Assembly: GCF_028745735.1 (NCBI RefSeq)
Contig: NZ_JAQZSM010000009.1
Location: forward strand, 1 to 64,000
Source of the DNA: Roseinatronobacter alkalisoli
GTDB lineage: Bacteria; Pseudomonadota; Alphaproteobacteria; Rhodobacterales; Rhodobacteraceae
DNA: 64,000 nucleotides
Direction: 5' to 3'
Below are positions 19,661-27,711 of this stretch, piece by piece (the first letter of the stretch is position 1; each line of letters opens with the position of its first letter). The notes under the pieces are model-generated. The model had not been told where the DNA came from. It worked only from the letters and a program-made list of their open reading frames with translations, and ran no database searches. Position numbers and translations under genes: made by a program.

Positions 19661-19675
19661 TCTGGAAACTGGTAG

Positions 19676-19750
19676 GCTGTGGTAGCTCAGTGGTAGAGCA
19701 CACCCTTGGTAAGGGTGAGGTCGAGAGTTCAATCCTCTCTCACAGCACCA
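19676..19750 (+). tRNA. tRNA-Thr (anticodon GGT)
   Basis: 75 nt including an encoded CCA. Acceptor GCTGTGG pairs with TCACAGC (one G-U), the D-arm GCTCAGTGGTAGAGC is present, and the anticodon stem CACCC/GGGTG holds the loop TTGGTAA with anticodon GGT. The T-arm is GAGAG-TTCAATC-CTCTC. It reads ACC and ACU. No integrase or duplicated tRNA 3' end is seen beside it. Confidence 0.97.
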
Positions 19751-19972
19751 TCTTTTCCCTGTAAAAGTACCGGACAGCCCTGCCTTTGCCAGTCAGAGAA
19801 ATTGCCTCTGCCCTTGGGATCGCGTCAAAAATAGCCTTTCGCTGCGCCATGAACGAGCGGCGGCGGTGCGGGACCACGCGGCCGTTCGCTACGGAAACGA
19901 CGAGTGTCTGCCTTGGGTGGTTTGGCGACGATCCGCCTGTCGGGATACGGGTCCGGGTAGCGGACTTTCGGC
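19751..19972. other. 222-bp gap after tRNA-Thr, no gene recognised
   Basis: Reading frames here are open on the minus strand in pieces, but they give low-complexity proline/arginine-rich peptides without a start or any resemblance I can name. A decayed coding remnant is possible because the reading switches frame. No repeat of the tRNA 3' end was seen. Confidence 0.4.
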
Positions 19973-20536
19973 TTAGGCTGATCTGGTGCGCAGCCGACCT
20001 TCGTAGTCGCGCTTGCCAAGTGGCACGCCACGTGATCGCAGGATGTCGTAGGCGGTGACAGCGTGGAAGTGGAAATTCGGCATTGAGAACGACAAGAGGA
20101 AGGTCTCGGAGGTGAAGGCCAAGGTGCGCGGGTCCCACGGTGTCCAGGCATCCTCTTCGTCGAGCGGTCTATGAAGCTCGATGTTCAGCTCCTTGCCGGA
20201 CCAACTGTTGACCTCGTCCGGAGTGAATGTCTCCAGCGCCATCTCTGCCTTGCCGACCATCGCCTGCAGGTCAGTGAAGGGAACAGGTCCGACCAAGGCG
20301 GGAGGGGTGAACGCGCCGGTCTTGAGAGCCTCGATCCCCCACACGGAATGATGCCATGCCGCTTCGATTTGAAAATGAAAAGGCGCCATATCGTCAAAGA
20401 GACGTGCATTCACGAAGTCGTCGGGATCAGTGCCCGCCTCCGCGCAATGCGTGACCGCACGATCAAGGAATGCTCCGACAGCCCGCACGGTCTGCAGGAA
20501 GGTTGGCACACTGAGGTCGTAGAGTGATATCGCCAT
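19973..20536 (-). CDS. DUF1993 family protein
   Basis: 187 residues from MAISLYDLSVPTFLQTVRAVGAFL. DUF1993 proteins are soluble four-helix-bundle proteins related to DinB-like folds; their function is unknown. Typical stretches are FQIEAAWHHSVWGIEALKTG, LNIELHRPLDEEDAWTPWDP-like and MPNFHFHAVTAYDILRSRGVPLGKRDY. The start at 20536 has a GAGGGA ribosome-binding site; the longer frame to 20737 runs into the alr promoter region. It sits alone between tRNA-Thr and the divergent alr, in a segment whose codon choice looks slightly different from its neighbours. Confidence 0.85.
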   Translation of the reverse strand: MAISLYDLSVPTFLQTVRAVGAFLDRAVTHCAEAGTDPDDFVNARLFDDMAPFHFQIEAAWHHSVWGIEALKTGAFTPPALVGPVPFTDLQAMVGKAEMALETFTPDEVNSWSGKELNIELHRPLDEEDAWTPWDPRTLAFTSETFLLSFSMPNFHFHAVTAYDILRSRGVPLGKRDYEGRLRTRSA

Positions 20537-20735
20537 CGACTTTCCCTCACTTGGAGCGGCTCGTATTTCCGGTTTTAAGGATGTGGCCGAACGGCGGCAA
20601 GGGTAAGAACGGGTCACAGGCGGACACGAGGAAGGTAGCGGCTGACCGGCGGCTCTGGGCTCTTCTCGCCGCTTGCTGCACCCCGCGTTTTTTTTCATCT
20701 TGACCTTGGCGCGGGCTTGGCGCAATCGCACGGCC

Positions 20736-21773
20736 ATGGGACAAACACAGCTTCATATCGATCTTTCCGCCCTTCAGGAAAACTGGACGGGGCTGGATGC
20801 GTGCTCGGCTGCCGGTGTTGAAACCGCAGCAACGGTCAAGGCCAATGGGTATGGTCTGGGTGTCGGGCCGGTCGCGAATGCGCTGGCAAAAGCGGGCGCG
20901 CGGCGGTTTTTCGTGGCTATTGCCGAAGAAGGCGCTGCATTGCGCGCAGCCCTTGGTCCCGATCTGCCGATTCATATCTATGGCGGGCATATGCAGGGCG
21001 ATGCAGCGCTGATTTCCGGCGCCAGGCTGATTCCCATGCTGAACGCCCCCGAACAGGTGCAGCGCCACCGCGCCGCCCTGCCCGGCCACCCATATGGCGT
21101 GCAGTTGGATTCCGGCATGAACCGGCTGGGCATGGAAGCGCAGGACTGGGCCGCACTTGCGCCTGATCTGCTGGCCGGTCCCTGTGCATTGGTCATGTCG
21201 CATCTGGCCTGCGCCGATGAACCCGATCACCCGATGAATGCGCAGCAACTGGCGGAATTCCGGCGCATGACGGACGGGACCGGGGTTGCGCGGTCGCTGT
21301 CTGCAACCGGGGGCGTGCTGTTGGGGCGCGATTATCATTTTGACATCACCCGCCCCGGTATCGGGCTTTATGGCGGGCAACCCTATGCGGATGCGCGCCC
21401 GGTCGTGCGCCTGTCCATCCCGGTGATCCAGACACGGATTGTCGCAAAAGGGGAAACTGTGGGCTATGGCAACAGCTTCACCGCCCCGCAGGATATGCGT
21501 GTGGCCACCATCGCTGCGGGCTATGCCGATGGGATACACCGCGCCTTGTCGGGCAAGGTAACACTGTGGCATGGCGCAACACCCTGTCCGCTGGTTGGCC
21601 GCGTGTCGATGGACCTGCTGACGATTGATGTCAGCGCGCTTGATGACGCGCCGGAAGCGCTGGACCTGCTATGCCCGCATCAGGGGGTGGATGATATTGC
21701 CGATCTGATCGGCACTATCGGCTATGAAATACTGACATCACTTGGCCAAAGATATAACAGAATTTATGAGTGA
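20736..21773 (+). CDS. alr: alanine racemase
   Basis: 345 residues; PLP enzyme making D-Ala for peptidoglycan. The PLP lysine is Lys35 in ATVKANGYGLG (commonly KANAYGHG), the catalytic tyrosine is in GETVGYGNSF, and the phosphate-binding and C-terminal barrel regions (ITRPGIGLYGG, VGRVSMDLLTIDV) are intact. The start at 20736 (MGQTQLHIDLSALQ) matches the family; an upstream in-frame ATG at 20673 would add an unrelated hydrophobic tail. It faces mtnN, separated by only 23 bp. Confidence 0.95.
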   Translation: MGQTQLHIDLSALQENWTGLDACSAAGVETAATVKANGYGLGVGPVANALAKAGARRFFVAIAEEGAALRAALGPDLPIHIYGGHMQGDAALISGARLIPMLNAPEQVQRHRAALPGHPYGVQLDSGMNRLGMEAQDWAALAPDLLAGPCALVMSHLACADEPDHPMNAQQLAEFRRMTDGTGVARSLSATGGVLLGRDYHFDITRPGIGLYGGQPYADARPVVRLSIPVIQTRIVAKGETVGYGNSFTAPQDMRVATIAAGYADGIHRALSGKVTLWHGATPCPLVGRVSMDLLTIDVSALDDAPEALDLLCPHQGVDDIADLIGTIGYEILTSLGQRYNRIYE

Positions 21774-21796
21774 TATTAATTCTTTGCAGGCATAAA

Positions 21797-22441
21797 TTAA
21801 TGCAACTCGCGAAGTATGACCGCCCCTGTATCAAGTGCCTGTTCCAGCTTGTCCACAGCCTGCGCCAGCCCTTCATCGATGATATGCAGATACTCGGTCC
21901 AGTCATGCAGCCCACCCAACGGGGCCTTGCCGTCTGAAATGCCGCGCAGCGCGATCAGGGGCACGCCAAAGAGCTGACAGGCGCGCAGCACCGCATAACT
22001 TTCCATATCGACCATATCCTGCGCGATCGCGTCATAGATCGCACCGGAAATCACCGCCCCGCCGGTGGACAGGCTGGCCTGTGCAATACCGGGGATCTGA
22101 TGGGCCAGCGGTATTTCCGCAGGCTGGTCCAGAAACGGGGTTACGCCCCGTGCAAACCCCAGCGCTGACGCATCCATGTCACGATAGGCAATCGCGCTGG
22201 CCTGATATACGCCACAATGCGCCAGCCGCGCTGACCCGGCCGACCCCAATGACACAACCAGATCAGGCAGCCCATCCGCCCCCTGCAACGCCGCCAGGGT
22301 CGCCGCCGTGACCACCCCGCCCTCCACCGGGCCAACGCCAGTCAGAACCGGTTCGAAACGCGCGCGCAGGTGCGTCCCGTATTCCGCCTCCACCGCCATC
22401 AGGAACAACACCCGATACCCTTTGACCGGCGTAATGCTCAT
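21797..22441 (-). CDS. 5'-methylthioadenosine/S-adenosylhomocysteine nucleosidase-like protein
   Basis: 214 residues of the nucleoside phosphorylase/MTAN superfamily. It has VLFLMAVEAEYGTHL at the N-terminus, LTGVGPVEGGVVTA, VSLGSAGSA, and the nucleoside-binding DMESYAVLRAC plus RGISDGKAPL with the catalytic Asp. Such enzymes cleave adenine from MTA or SAH in the activated methyl cycle. The sequence is somewhat shorter and more diverged than E. coli Pfs, so the exact substrate is inferred. Its ATG overlaps the stop of the usp gene (ATGA). Confidence 0.8.
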   Translation of the reverse strand: MSITPVKGYRVLFLMAVEAEYGTHLRARFEPVLTGVGPVEGGVVTAATLAALQGADGLPDLVVSLGSAGSARLAHCGVYQASAIAYRDMDASALGFARGVTPFLDQPAEIPLAHQIPGIAQASLSTGGAVISGAIYDAIAQDMVDMESYAVLRACQLFGVPLIALRGISDGKAPLGGLHDWTEYLHIIDEGLAQAVDKLEQALDTGAVILRELH

Positions 22442-22854
22442 GTTGCGCGGCGCACCACATGCACAGCGCATTGCGTGCGCGACACCACTTTGGTTGCAGT
22501 GGACCCCAGAAACAGCCCCTGCGTGCCCGGCCGGTGCGACGCGATGACAATGCAATCCACCCCCTGCATCTGCGCGACATCCAGAATTTGCTGGGCGGCG
22601 TCCCCTTCGGTGACATGGACCGCTGTATTTTCCCAGTCACCGGCAAGGGTTGTCAGGTCTGCCTCGATCGCGTCGTGCATTTCATCACGCCAGCCATCGG
22701 GCAGATAGCTTATGGCAAAGCTGGGCGGCGGGTCCATCACGTGGATCAGGCTGATCTGCGCCCCGGCATCCGCCAATGCGCGCGCCACCCGTAGTGACGG
22801 GCTTGCGTCATGGCCTTCGTCATATGCGACCGTCACCAGAATATGCTTATACAT
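22438..22854 (-). CDS. universal stress protein (UspA family)
   Basis: 138 residues with the single Usp domain: MYKHILVTVAYDEGHDASPSLRVARALADAGAQISLIHV, then the nucleotide-binding glycine loop IVIASHRPGTQGLFLGSTATKVV, close to the ATP-binding G-2x-G-9x-G(S/T) pattern. The start at 22854 has a strong AGGAGGGT ribosome-binding site. The downstream nucleosidase gene overlaps by 4 bp, so stress protein and MTA/SAH nucleosidase are co-translated. Confidence 0.92.
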   Translation of the reverse strand: MYKHILVTVAYDEGHDASPSLRVARALADAGAQISLIHVMDPPPSFAISYLPDGWRDEMHDAIEADLTTLAGDWENTAVHVTEGDAAQQILDVAQMQGVDCIVIASHRPGTQGLFLGSTATKVVSRTQCAVHVVRRAT

Positions 22855-22917
22855 CAGACCCTCCTTTGGTTCGGGTCCAGTAAACCAAGCCCGCAGGAAA
22901 AGGGAAAGGGCCAAAAG

Positions 22918-22948
22918 CAAACCGCCCGGACGTGATGCCCGGGCGGTT
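22918..22948 (-). terminator. terminator of rplM-rpsI
   Basis: AACCGCCCGG (22920-22929) and CCGGGCGGTT (22939-22948) form a perfect 10-bp stem with a 9-nt loop. On the minus strand it is followed by TTTGCTTTTGG and begins 24 bp after the rpsI stop. Confidence 0.75.
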
Positions 22949-22972
22949 CCATTATCTTGCAGGTAAAAAACC

Positions 22973-23452
22973 TTAACGCTTCGAGAACTGGAAGCTGCGG
23001 CGGGCCTTCGGCTTGCCGTATTTCTTACGTTCCACAACGCGGCTGTCGCGGGTCAGGAACCCTGCCGCTTTCAGCGGTGCGCGCAGGCTGGGATCGTAAA
23101 GTTGCAGCGCCTTGGAAATGCCGTGCTTGACTGCACCGGCCTGACCCGACAGGCCACCACCGGTAACAGTTGCCATCACGTCGAACTGGTCCACGACACC
23201 GGCCACCTGAAACGGCTGGCGCAGGATCATCTGCAACACGGGGCGGGCGAAATAGACGCTCATTTCCTTGCCGTTCACCACGACCTTGCCGGAACCGGGG
23301 CGGATCCAGACACGGGCGACAGCATCCTTGCGCTTACCGGTCGCATAGGCGCGGCCCAGATCGTCGCGCACTGCTTCGCGCAGGGGCGCAGCTTCTGCAA
23401 CGGGGGCGATGGCGGACTTCAGATCGTCGAGGGTTTTAAGATCGTCAGACAT
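22973..23452 (-). CDS. rpsI: 30S ribosomal protein S9
   Basis: 159 residues; contacts the 16S head and the P-site tRNA with its basic tail. Typical S9 features: [55 protein letters not shown] and the C-terminal [16 protein letters not shown] ending in Lys-Arg. Two ATGs compete: 23458, which overlaps the rplM stop (ATGA), and 23452. The GGAG ribosome-binding site is 9 nt before 23452 but only 3 nt before 23458, so I use 23452. Confidence 0.97.
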   Translation of the reverse strand: MSDDLKTLDDLKSAIAPVAEAAPLREAVRDDLGRAYATGKRKDAVARVWIRPGSGKVVVNGKEMSVYFARPVLQMILRQPFQVAGVVDQFDVMATVTGGGLSGQAGAVKHGISKALQLYDPSLRAPLKAAGFLTRDSRVVERKKYGKPKARRSFQFSKR

Positions 23453-23454
23453 GA

Positions 23455-23916
23455 TCATGCACTCCGCGTATTCTTGGTGTTCATCGCGCGCACATCCAGC
23501 ACTTCGGGCTGTTGTGCTTCATGCGGATGCTCTGTTCCGGCGTAAACGCGCAGATTGGTCATTTGCTGGCGCGACAACGGGCCGCCGGGCAGCATGCGCT
23601 TGACCGCTTGCGTCACGACACGTTCGGGGAACTTGCCTTCCAGAATCTGGCCGGTGGTGCGCGACTTGATCCCGCCGGGATAGCCGGTGTGCCAGTAGTT
23701 GGGCTTATTGCGCTTGTTACCGGTCAACTGCACCTTGTCGGCATTGATGACAATAACATTGTCACCCATATCCATATGCGGGGTGAAGGTGGCCTTGTGC
23801 TTGCCGCGCAGGCGCATTGCGATGATCGAAGCAAGACGGCCCAGAACGATGCCTTCTGCATCAATCAGGATCCATTTCTTTTCGATCTCCGCCGGTTTGG
23901 CTGTGTAGGTTTTCAT
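23455..23916 (-). CDS. rplM: 50S ribosomal protein L13
   Basis: 153 residues from [22 protein letters not shown], an early-assembly 23S rRNA-binding protein. Seen: [42 protein letters not shown] and [15 protein letters not shown]. The rplM-rpsI order is nearly universal. The start at 23916 fits the family; the in-frame ATG at 23952 does not. A good promoter lies about 60-90 bp upstream. Confidence 0.98.
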   Translation of the reverse strand: MKTYTAKPAEIEKKWILIDAEGIVLGRLASIIAMRLRGKHKATFTPHMDMGDNVIVINADKVQLTGNKRNKPNYWHTGYPGGIKSRTTGQILEGKFPERVVTQAVKRMLPGGPLSRQQMTNLRVYAGTEHPHEAQQPEVLDVRAMNTKNTRSA

Positions 23917-23976
23917 GATGAGACCTTGCAGAGAGATTGAACATTGCCGCATGCGAATTGCACGCGGGATTGCTGC

Positions 23977-24004
23977 GTTTTAGGGATTTGCGCGGTCAGG
24001 TCAA
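23977..24004 (-). promoter_or_regulatory. promoter candidate for rplM-rpsI
   Basis: On the minus strand TTGACC (complement of 23999-24004), 16-bp spacer, TAAAAC (complement of 23977-23982). A transcript starting near 23970 would have a 5' leader of about 55 nt. An AT-rich palindrome TTATTAT-N6-ATAATAA (24043-24062) lies just upstream. Confidence 0.5.
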
Positions 24005-24082
24005 GCCCGTTATGCCGCAAAATAACAAGCGTTTTCAGTTGCTTATTATTTAGGTATAATAATACCCCAAATTTTGCTTCCC

Positions 24083-24871
24083 TCAGCGCAGCTTTGGGGG
24101 GGTATCCGGGTCCATCCCGGGTGCTTTAGGCGCGGCGGGTTGCTGCGCGCGCGGCAGATCGAAGCGCAGGCCCACACGGGCAAATTCCGGCGCGCGCCCG
24201 TCAGATGCGGCAATGAAGGTCACATCCAGCACGCCCGCTTCCACCCCGGAAAAGCTGAGTGCCCCATGCACGGCGCGGGCCAGCGCGGGTTCTGCCCCCT
24301 CCAGCGCATCGACAAAGGCCAGCATATGCCCGCGCCTGCCGCCTTCATATTCGGCGGCAACCAGATAGGCCATATCGGCAAGCCCTTCCATACGGGCAAG
24401 ACGCTGGTCCAGTGCGCGCAGCAATGCTTCCGGCAGGCCCTTCGGCGGCAGCAGGGCCTGCGCGCGTTCCTGCAATTCTTCGGGGTGTTCGGACAGGGTC
24501 TGCGCCAGCCAGTTCATGATTTCAGGCGGCAACAGCCGCGCAGACGGTGCCACACCCAGATTCAGCCCCAGCCCCAGCGGCGGCGTGCTGCCTGCCAGCA
24601 TTTCCACCAATGCCCGCCCCGGAATCGCGGCATAGGGCGCGGCGATGCCGGTAAATTCTGACAAGCGCTGTTCCAGATCGAAGGCAACGACAATCGGCCC
24701 GTCTTCCAGATCGAACACTTTCGGGGTAATGCTGTCGCCATCAGCTTCGGCTTCCAGCAACAGATACAGTTCCCCCTCGACCAGCCGGGAATAATACCGC
24801 AGCCGCGCGGCCACGTCATCGGGGGCGGCTTCTGATGCGGCATATGCCTGATCCAGCAATGTTTCGGCCAT
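24083..24871 (-). CDS. SseB family protein
   Basis: 262 residues. The N-terminal half has the SseB N-terminal pattern (RLRYYSRLVEGELYLLLEAEAD, KVFDLEDGPIVVAFDLEQRLSEF, YAAIPGRALVEMLAG), and the C-terminal half matches the SseB C-terminal domain, followed by a Pro/Ala-rich tail. SseB proteins are linked to serine sensitivity in E. coli; the molecular role is unknown. It lies upstream of rplM on the same strand, but the gap of about 165 bp and the rplM promoter argue for separate transcription. Confidence 0.82.
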   Translation of the reverse strand: MAETLLDQAYAASEAAPDDVAARLRYYSRLVEGELYLLLEAEADGDSITPKVFDLEDGPIVVAFDLEQRLSEFTGIAAPYAAIPGRALVEMLAGSTPPLGLGLNLGVAPSARLLPPEIMNWLAQTLSEHPEELQERAQALLPPKGLPEALLRALDQRLARMEGLADMAYLVAAEYEGGRRGHMLAFVDALEGAEPALARAVHGALSFSGVEAGVLDVTFIAASDGRAPEFARVGLRFDLPRAQQPAAPKAPGMDPDTPPKLR

Positions 24872-25250
24872 GGCAGTGTTCCTTGATCAATGCAGGCCCG
24901 CAGCTAACTTGACGCCGTCCGAATGACAAGCCCCGCCCCTGCAAGGCAGGTTGTGCCACACGCACCACCGGGCAGCCCGGAACAGGCGCGACGATGCTGG
25001 AAAACGTAACACAATCGCAAAATGGAATAATTGCATTCAATATCCCGGATGCAGGGGGATATTTCTTCCGCAAGCGTCCGTTCCGCCGAACCATATCCCG
25101 CATCCCTGATGAATGTCCGGAAATCCGCCGCACCGGTCATAGGCCTGCGCAACGCTATTCCCCTTGCCGAAAGCCGCCTCTGCCCCTAGCTGATGGGCAA
25201 TGACGGACAAAATGTCCTGTCGCGCCCCTATCTTATCAGGAGTCTGCCCG
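24872..25250. other. 379-bp non-coding gap between divergent genes
   Basis: It separates the leftward SseB gene from the rightward rhodanese gene. I see no RNA gene or repeat. One imperfect palindrome, GAAT-AATTGC-ATTC (25025-25038), is the only operator-like element, and AGGAG at 25238-25242 is the ribosome-binding site of the rhodanese gene. Reading frames across the gap look like chance. Confidence 0.5.
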
Positions 25251-26183
25251 ATGCTGCGCCAAACTGCCCTGACACTGACCCTTGCTTCACTGCCCGGCCT
25301 TGCGCTTGCCACGCCACAAGGATGGTCACCGCTGCTGGAACCCGACCAGCTTGCGGGCTATCTGGACAGCGATGACGACATCCGCGTGATCCATGTTACC
25401 GGCGATTTTGATCAGGGCCATATTCCCGGCGCTGCCTTTTCGCCCTATTCGGAATGGCGCGGCGGGCCGAATAATCCCGGCGCGCTGCGTGCAGAACTCG
25501 ACTATGAAATGGAAGCAACCCGCGTCGGCATCGAAGCGGATATTCCCACAGTTATCGTGCATGCCGGCACCAACCCGTCCGATATGGGGGCGGCCGCGCG
25601 CGTGTACTGGACACTGAAATCACTGGGCGTTCAGGATCTGGCGCTGCTGAATGGCGGTTTTGCCGCATGGGCCGAAGCGGGCTTGCCCGTGTCCACGCAG
25701 GCGGTTGAACCTGCCGTGTCCGATTTCATGGCGCAATGGACGGATGAATGGTATATCTCCACTGCGGAAGTGGCCGAACTGTCGGAAAGCGGCGCGGCGC
25801 GGTTGGTGGACAGCCGCCCCGAAGGCTTCTTTCAGGGGATCACATGGTCCATCGCACGCCCCGGCACAGTACGCGGGGCTGAAAACCTTGAATTCTCGGA
25901 TTTCTTTGAGGGGAACCGCATGGTCGATGCCGCGCGCGCCCGCGAAATTGCGGCGCAACAGGGCCTTGATGATGCCCCAATCACTGTTTCCTTCTGCAAT
26001 ACCGGACATTGGGCCGCGTTGAACTGGTTCGCCCTGCACGAACTGGCAGCGGTGGAAAACACCCGCCTTTACGCTGAAAGCATGGCCGAATATGCGGCCA
26101 GCGGCAACGCGCTGGACAATGAACCTAGCCGCATAGCCTATTTGTGGATGTCGACAAAGCGCTGGGTGGAAGGGCTGTTCTGA
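25251..26183 (+). CDS. exported two-domain rhodanese (sulfurtransferase)
   Basis: 310 residues starting MLRQTALTLTLASLPGLALA, a signal peptide, so the protein is periplasmic. Two rhodanese domains follow (about 25-145 and 165-305). The second carries the catalytic cysteine, C249 in VSFCNTGHWA; the corresponding loop of the first reads VIVHAGTNPSD with no Cys, so only the C-terminal domain should carry persulfide. Tandem rhodaneses with one dead domain are normal for the family. It stands 90 bp upstream of a YeeE/YedE transporter, suggesting it hands sulfur to, or receives it from, that transporter. Confidence 0.88.
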   Translation: MLRQTALTLTLASLPGLALATPQGWSPLLEPDQLAGYLDSDDDIRVIHVTGDFDQGHIPGAAFSPYSEWRGGPNNPGALRAELDYEMEATRVGIEADIPTVIVHAGTNPSDMGAAARVYWTLKSLGVQDLALLNGGFAAWAEAGLPVSTQAVEPAVSDFMAQWTDEWYISTAEVAELSESGAARLVDSRPEGFFQGITWSIARPGTVRGAENLEFSDFFEGNRMVDAARAREIAAQQGLDDAPITVSFCNTGHWAALNWFALHELAAVENTRLYAESMAEYAASGNALDNEPSRIAYLWMSTKRWVEGLF

Positions 26184-26222
26184 CCGGCCCGCAGGGCATA
26201 TAACACATCAGGAAGTCATATT

Positions 26223-26249
26223 TGTCGCGCGCATCATCTGCGCGCGACA
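26223..26249. promoter_or_regulatory. perfect 10-bp inverted repeat between rhodanese and transporter genes
   Basis: TGTCGCGCGC (26223-26232), 7-nt loop, GCGCGCGACA (26240-26249). No U-tract follows. It starts 40 bp after the rhodanese stop and ends 25 bp before the transporter ATG, so it may tune expression between the two or be an operator. Confidence 0.4.
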
Positions 26250-26273
26250 TGCTGTCATGAAAGGTCCGGATCA

Positions 26274-27389
26274 ATGTTCACACGCCGTATTTCCGTTGTC
26301 CTGCTGCTGCTGGGGCTTACGGGGTTCACCTTTGTCATGGCTGGGCCACGTGCGGGGTTTCTGGTCATGATCGGGCTTGGCTTCGGGCTGGTGCTGGAAG
26401 GGCTGCGCTTCGGTTTTGCCGGACCATGGCGCATGATTGTCACTGACCGCGACGGGCGCGGGTTGATCGCGCAATTCATCGCCATCGCCCTTGTGGCCGC
26501 CGTGGCCTTCCCGCTGATGGCGGCAAACCCGCAGGAACTGAACGGCGCACATGCCCCTGTCGGGCTGGCCATGATCCTTGGTGCGTTTGTCTTTGGCGCG
26601 GCGATGCAGCTGGTCATGGGCTGTGGGTCCGGCACACTGATAAACGCAGGCAGCGGCAATCTGGTCGGGCTGATCGCACTTGCGGGCTTCATCATCGGCA
26701 GTTTTGCGGGCACGCTGCATCTGGGCTGGTGGACAGGGATTGCCACCCTACCCGTCATTTCGTTTCAGGGGGTGCTGGGCGCACAGGGCGGGCTGATCCT
26801 CACGCTTGCGGGGCTGGCAGCGCTGGTGCTGATCACCGCATTGCGCGCGGCCCCCGGAAAGCGCATGCCCCCTGCACGGCTGTGGTGGGCGGCGGCATTG
26901 ATTGCGGCACTGGCACTGGCCAATCTGGTGGTTGCAGGGCAGCCATGGGGCATTGTCTACGGGCTGGGCCTGTGGGGTGCGAAAATCGCGCAGGCCGGTG
27001 GTGCAGACTTGGGCACAATCGCGTTCTGGGCGGCACCGGGGAACGCGGAACGCCTGGGCGCATCCATTCTGACCGATGTGACATCGCTGACAAATATCGG
27101 CCTGCTGATGGGTGCATTCGCGGTCATGCGCTGGCGCAGTGACCCCGGCGCACCGGCACAGGCGCTGACAACCGGCACCTATGGCTGGGTGCTGCTGGCC
27201 GGTGTGGTGCTGGGCTATTCGGCACGGCTGGCATTCGGCTGCAATGTAGGCGCGTTCTTCAGCGGCATTTCAACCGGGTCACTGCATGGCTGGGTCTGGT
27301 TGATCGCGGCCTTCATTGGGTCCACCCTCGGGATCAGATTGCGCCCCTATATCCTGCGGCCGGCACTCGCGCGGGGGGTGGCAGTATGA
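26274..27389 (+). CDS. YeeE/YedE (TsuA-like) sulfur-compound transporter
   Basis: 371 residues with about ten membrane segments. The family imports thiosulfate (TsuA) or other sulfur species through conserved cysteines. Two are seen in pseudo-symmetric positions: C117 in LVMGCGSGTLINAGSGN and C323 in LAFGCNVGAFFSGISTGSLHGW, the two repeats of the fold. It follows the exported rhodanese and is translationally coupled (ATGA) to the small membrane protein downstream. The substrate, thiosulfate versus sulfide-derived sulfur, cannot be settled from sequence. Confidence 0.9.
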   Translation: MFTRRISVVLLLLGLTGFTFVMAGPRAGFLVMIGLGFGLVLEGLRFGFAGPWRMIVTDRDGRGLIAQFIAIALVAAVAFPLMAANPQELNGAHAPVGLAMILGAFVFGAAMQLVMGCGSGTLINAGSGNLVGLIALAGFIIGSFAGTLHLGWWTGIATLPVISFQGVLGAQGGLILTLAGLAALVLITALRAAPGKRMPPARLWWAAALIAALALANLVVAGQPWGIVYGLGLWGAKIAQAGGADLGTIAFWAAPGNAERLGASILTDVTSLTNIGLLMGAFAVMRWRSDPGAPAQALTTGTYGWVLLAGVVLGYSARLAFGCNVGAFFSGISTGSLHGWVWLIAAFIGSTLGIRLRPYILRPALARGVAV

Positions 27390-27565
27390 CCGGGTTCCGT
27401 CAGTTTTCGCGCCCTGTGGTCGGCGGGCTTGCCCTTGGCCTGATGCTGGTCATTCTGGCGCTGGATCTTGCGCGCAGCGGCGCGCCGGACCTGTTTGCCG
27501 CACCGCCCCCCTTCGCACTTGGTTCGGGAGAGGCGCCGACCGGCGCACATTGCACAGGCGGCTAA
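27386..27565 (+). CDS. 59-residue single-span membrane protein coupled to the transporter
   Basis: A short gene with an ATG overlapping the transporter stop (ATGA at 27386). It encodes MTGFRQFSRPVVGGLALGL and onward: one hydrophobic segment (residues 11-29), a proline-rich stretch (FAAPPPFALGS) and a C-terminal end GAHCTGG with a single cysteine. Reading frame, coupling and GC-rich third positions agree with a real gene. No family is recognised. An accessory subunit of the sulfur transporter, perhaps using the Cys, is inference from position. A terminator follows. Confidence 0.65.
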   Translation: MTGFRQFSRPVVGGLALGLMLVILALDLARSGAPDLFAAPPPFALGSGEAPTGAHCTGG

Positions 27566-27631
27566 GGGACGCGCATCCACGCGCTGGAAACATTGCTCCC
27601 GCGCCCGCCGATTGCGGCAAAGGCCACAGGC

Positions 27632-27666
27632 CAGGACCAGTTTAATCTGGCCCTGACGGGTTTTTT
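27632..27666 (+). terminator. terminator of the sulfur-transport genes
   Basis: CAGGACCAG (27632-27640) pairs with CTGGCCCTG (27647-27655) with one mismatch, followed by ACGGG and six T residues (27661-27666). Confidence 0.6.
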
Positions 27667-27711
27667 CTGTTTTTCTATGGGTGTCAACTTCCACATCAGT
27701 AAGGACATGCC

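Noticed and set aside
19740-20151. Minus-strand frames next to tRNA-Thr as an integrase remnant
   Set aside because: No tyrosine-recombinase motif could be seen and the frames are Pro/Arg-rich.
24043-24062. AT-rich palindrome TTATTAT-N6-ATAATAA as a terminator of the SseB gene
   Set aside because: An AT-only stem is too weak for an intrinsic terminator; kept only as a note with the rplM promoter.
25037-25312. Minus-strand frame in the gap before the rhodanese gene
   Set aside because: It overlaps the rhodanese start and signal-peptide region and has no recognisable domain.
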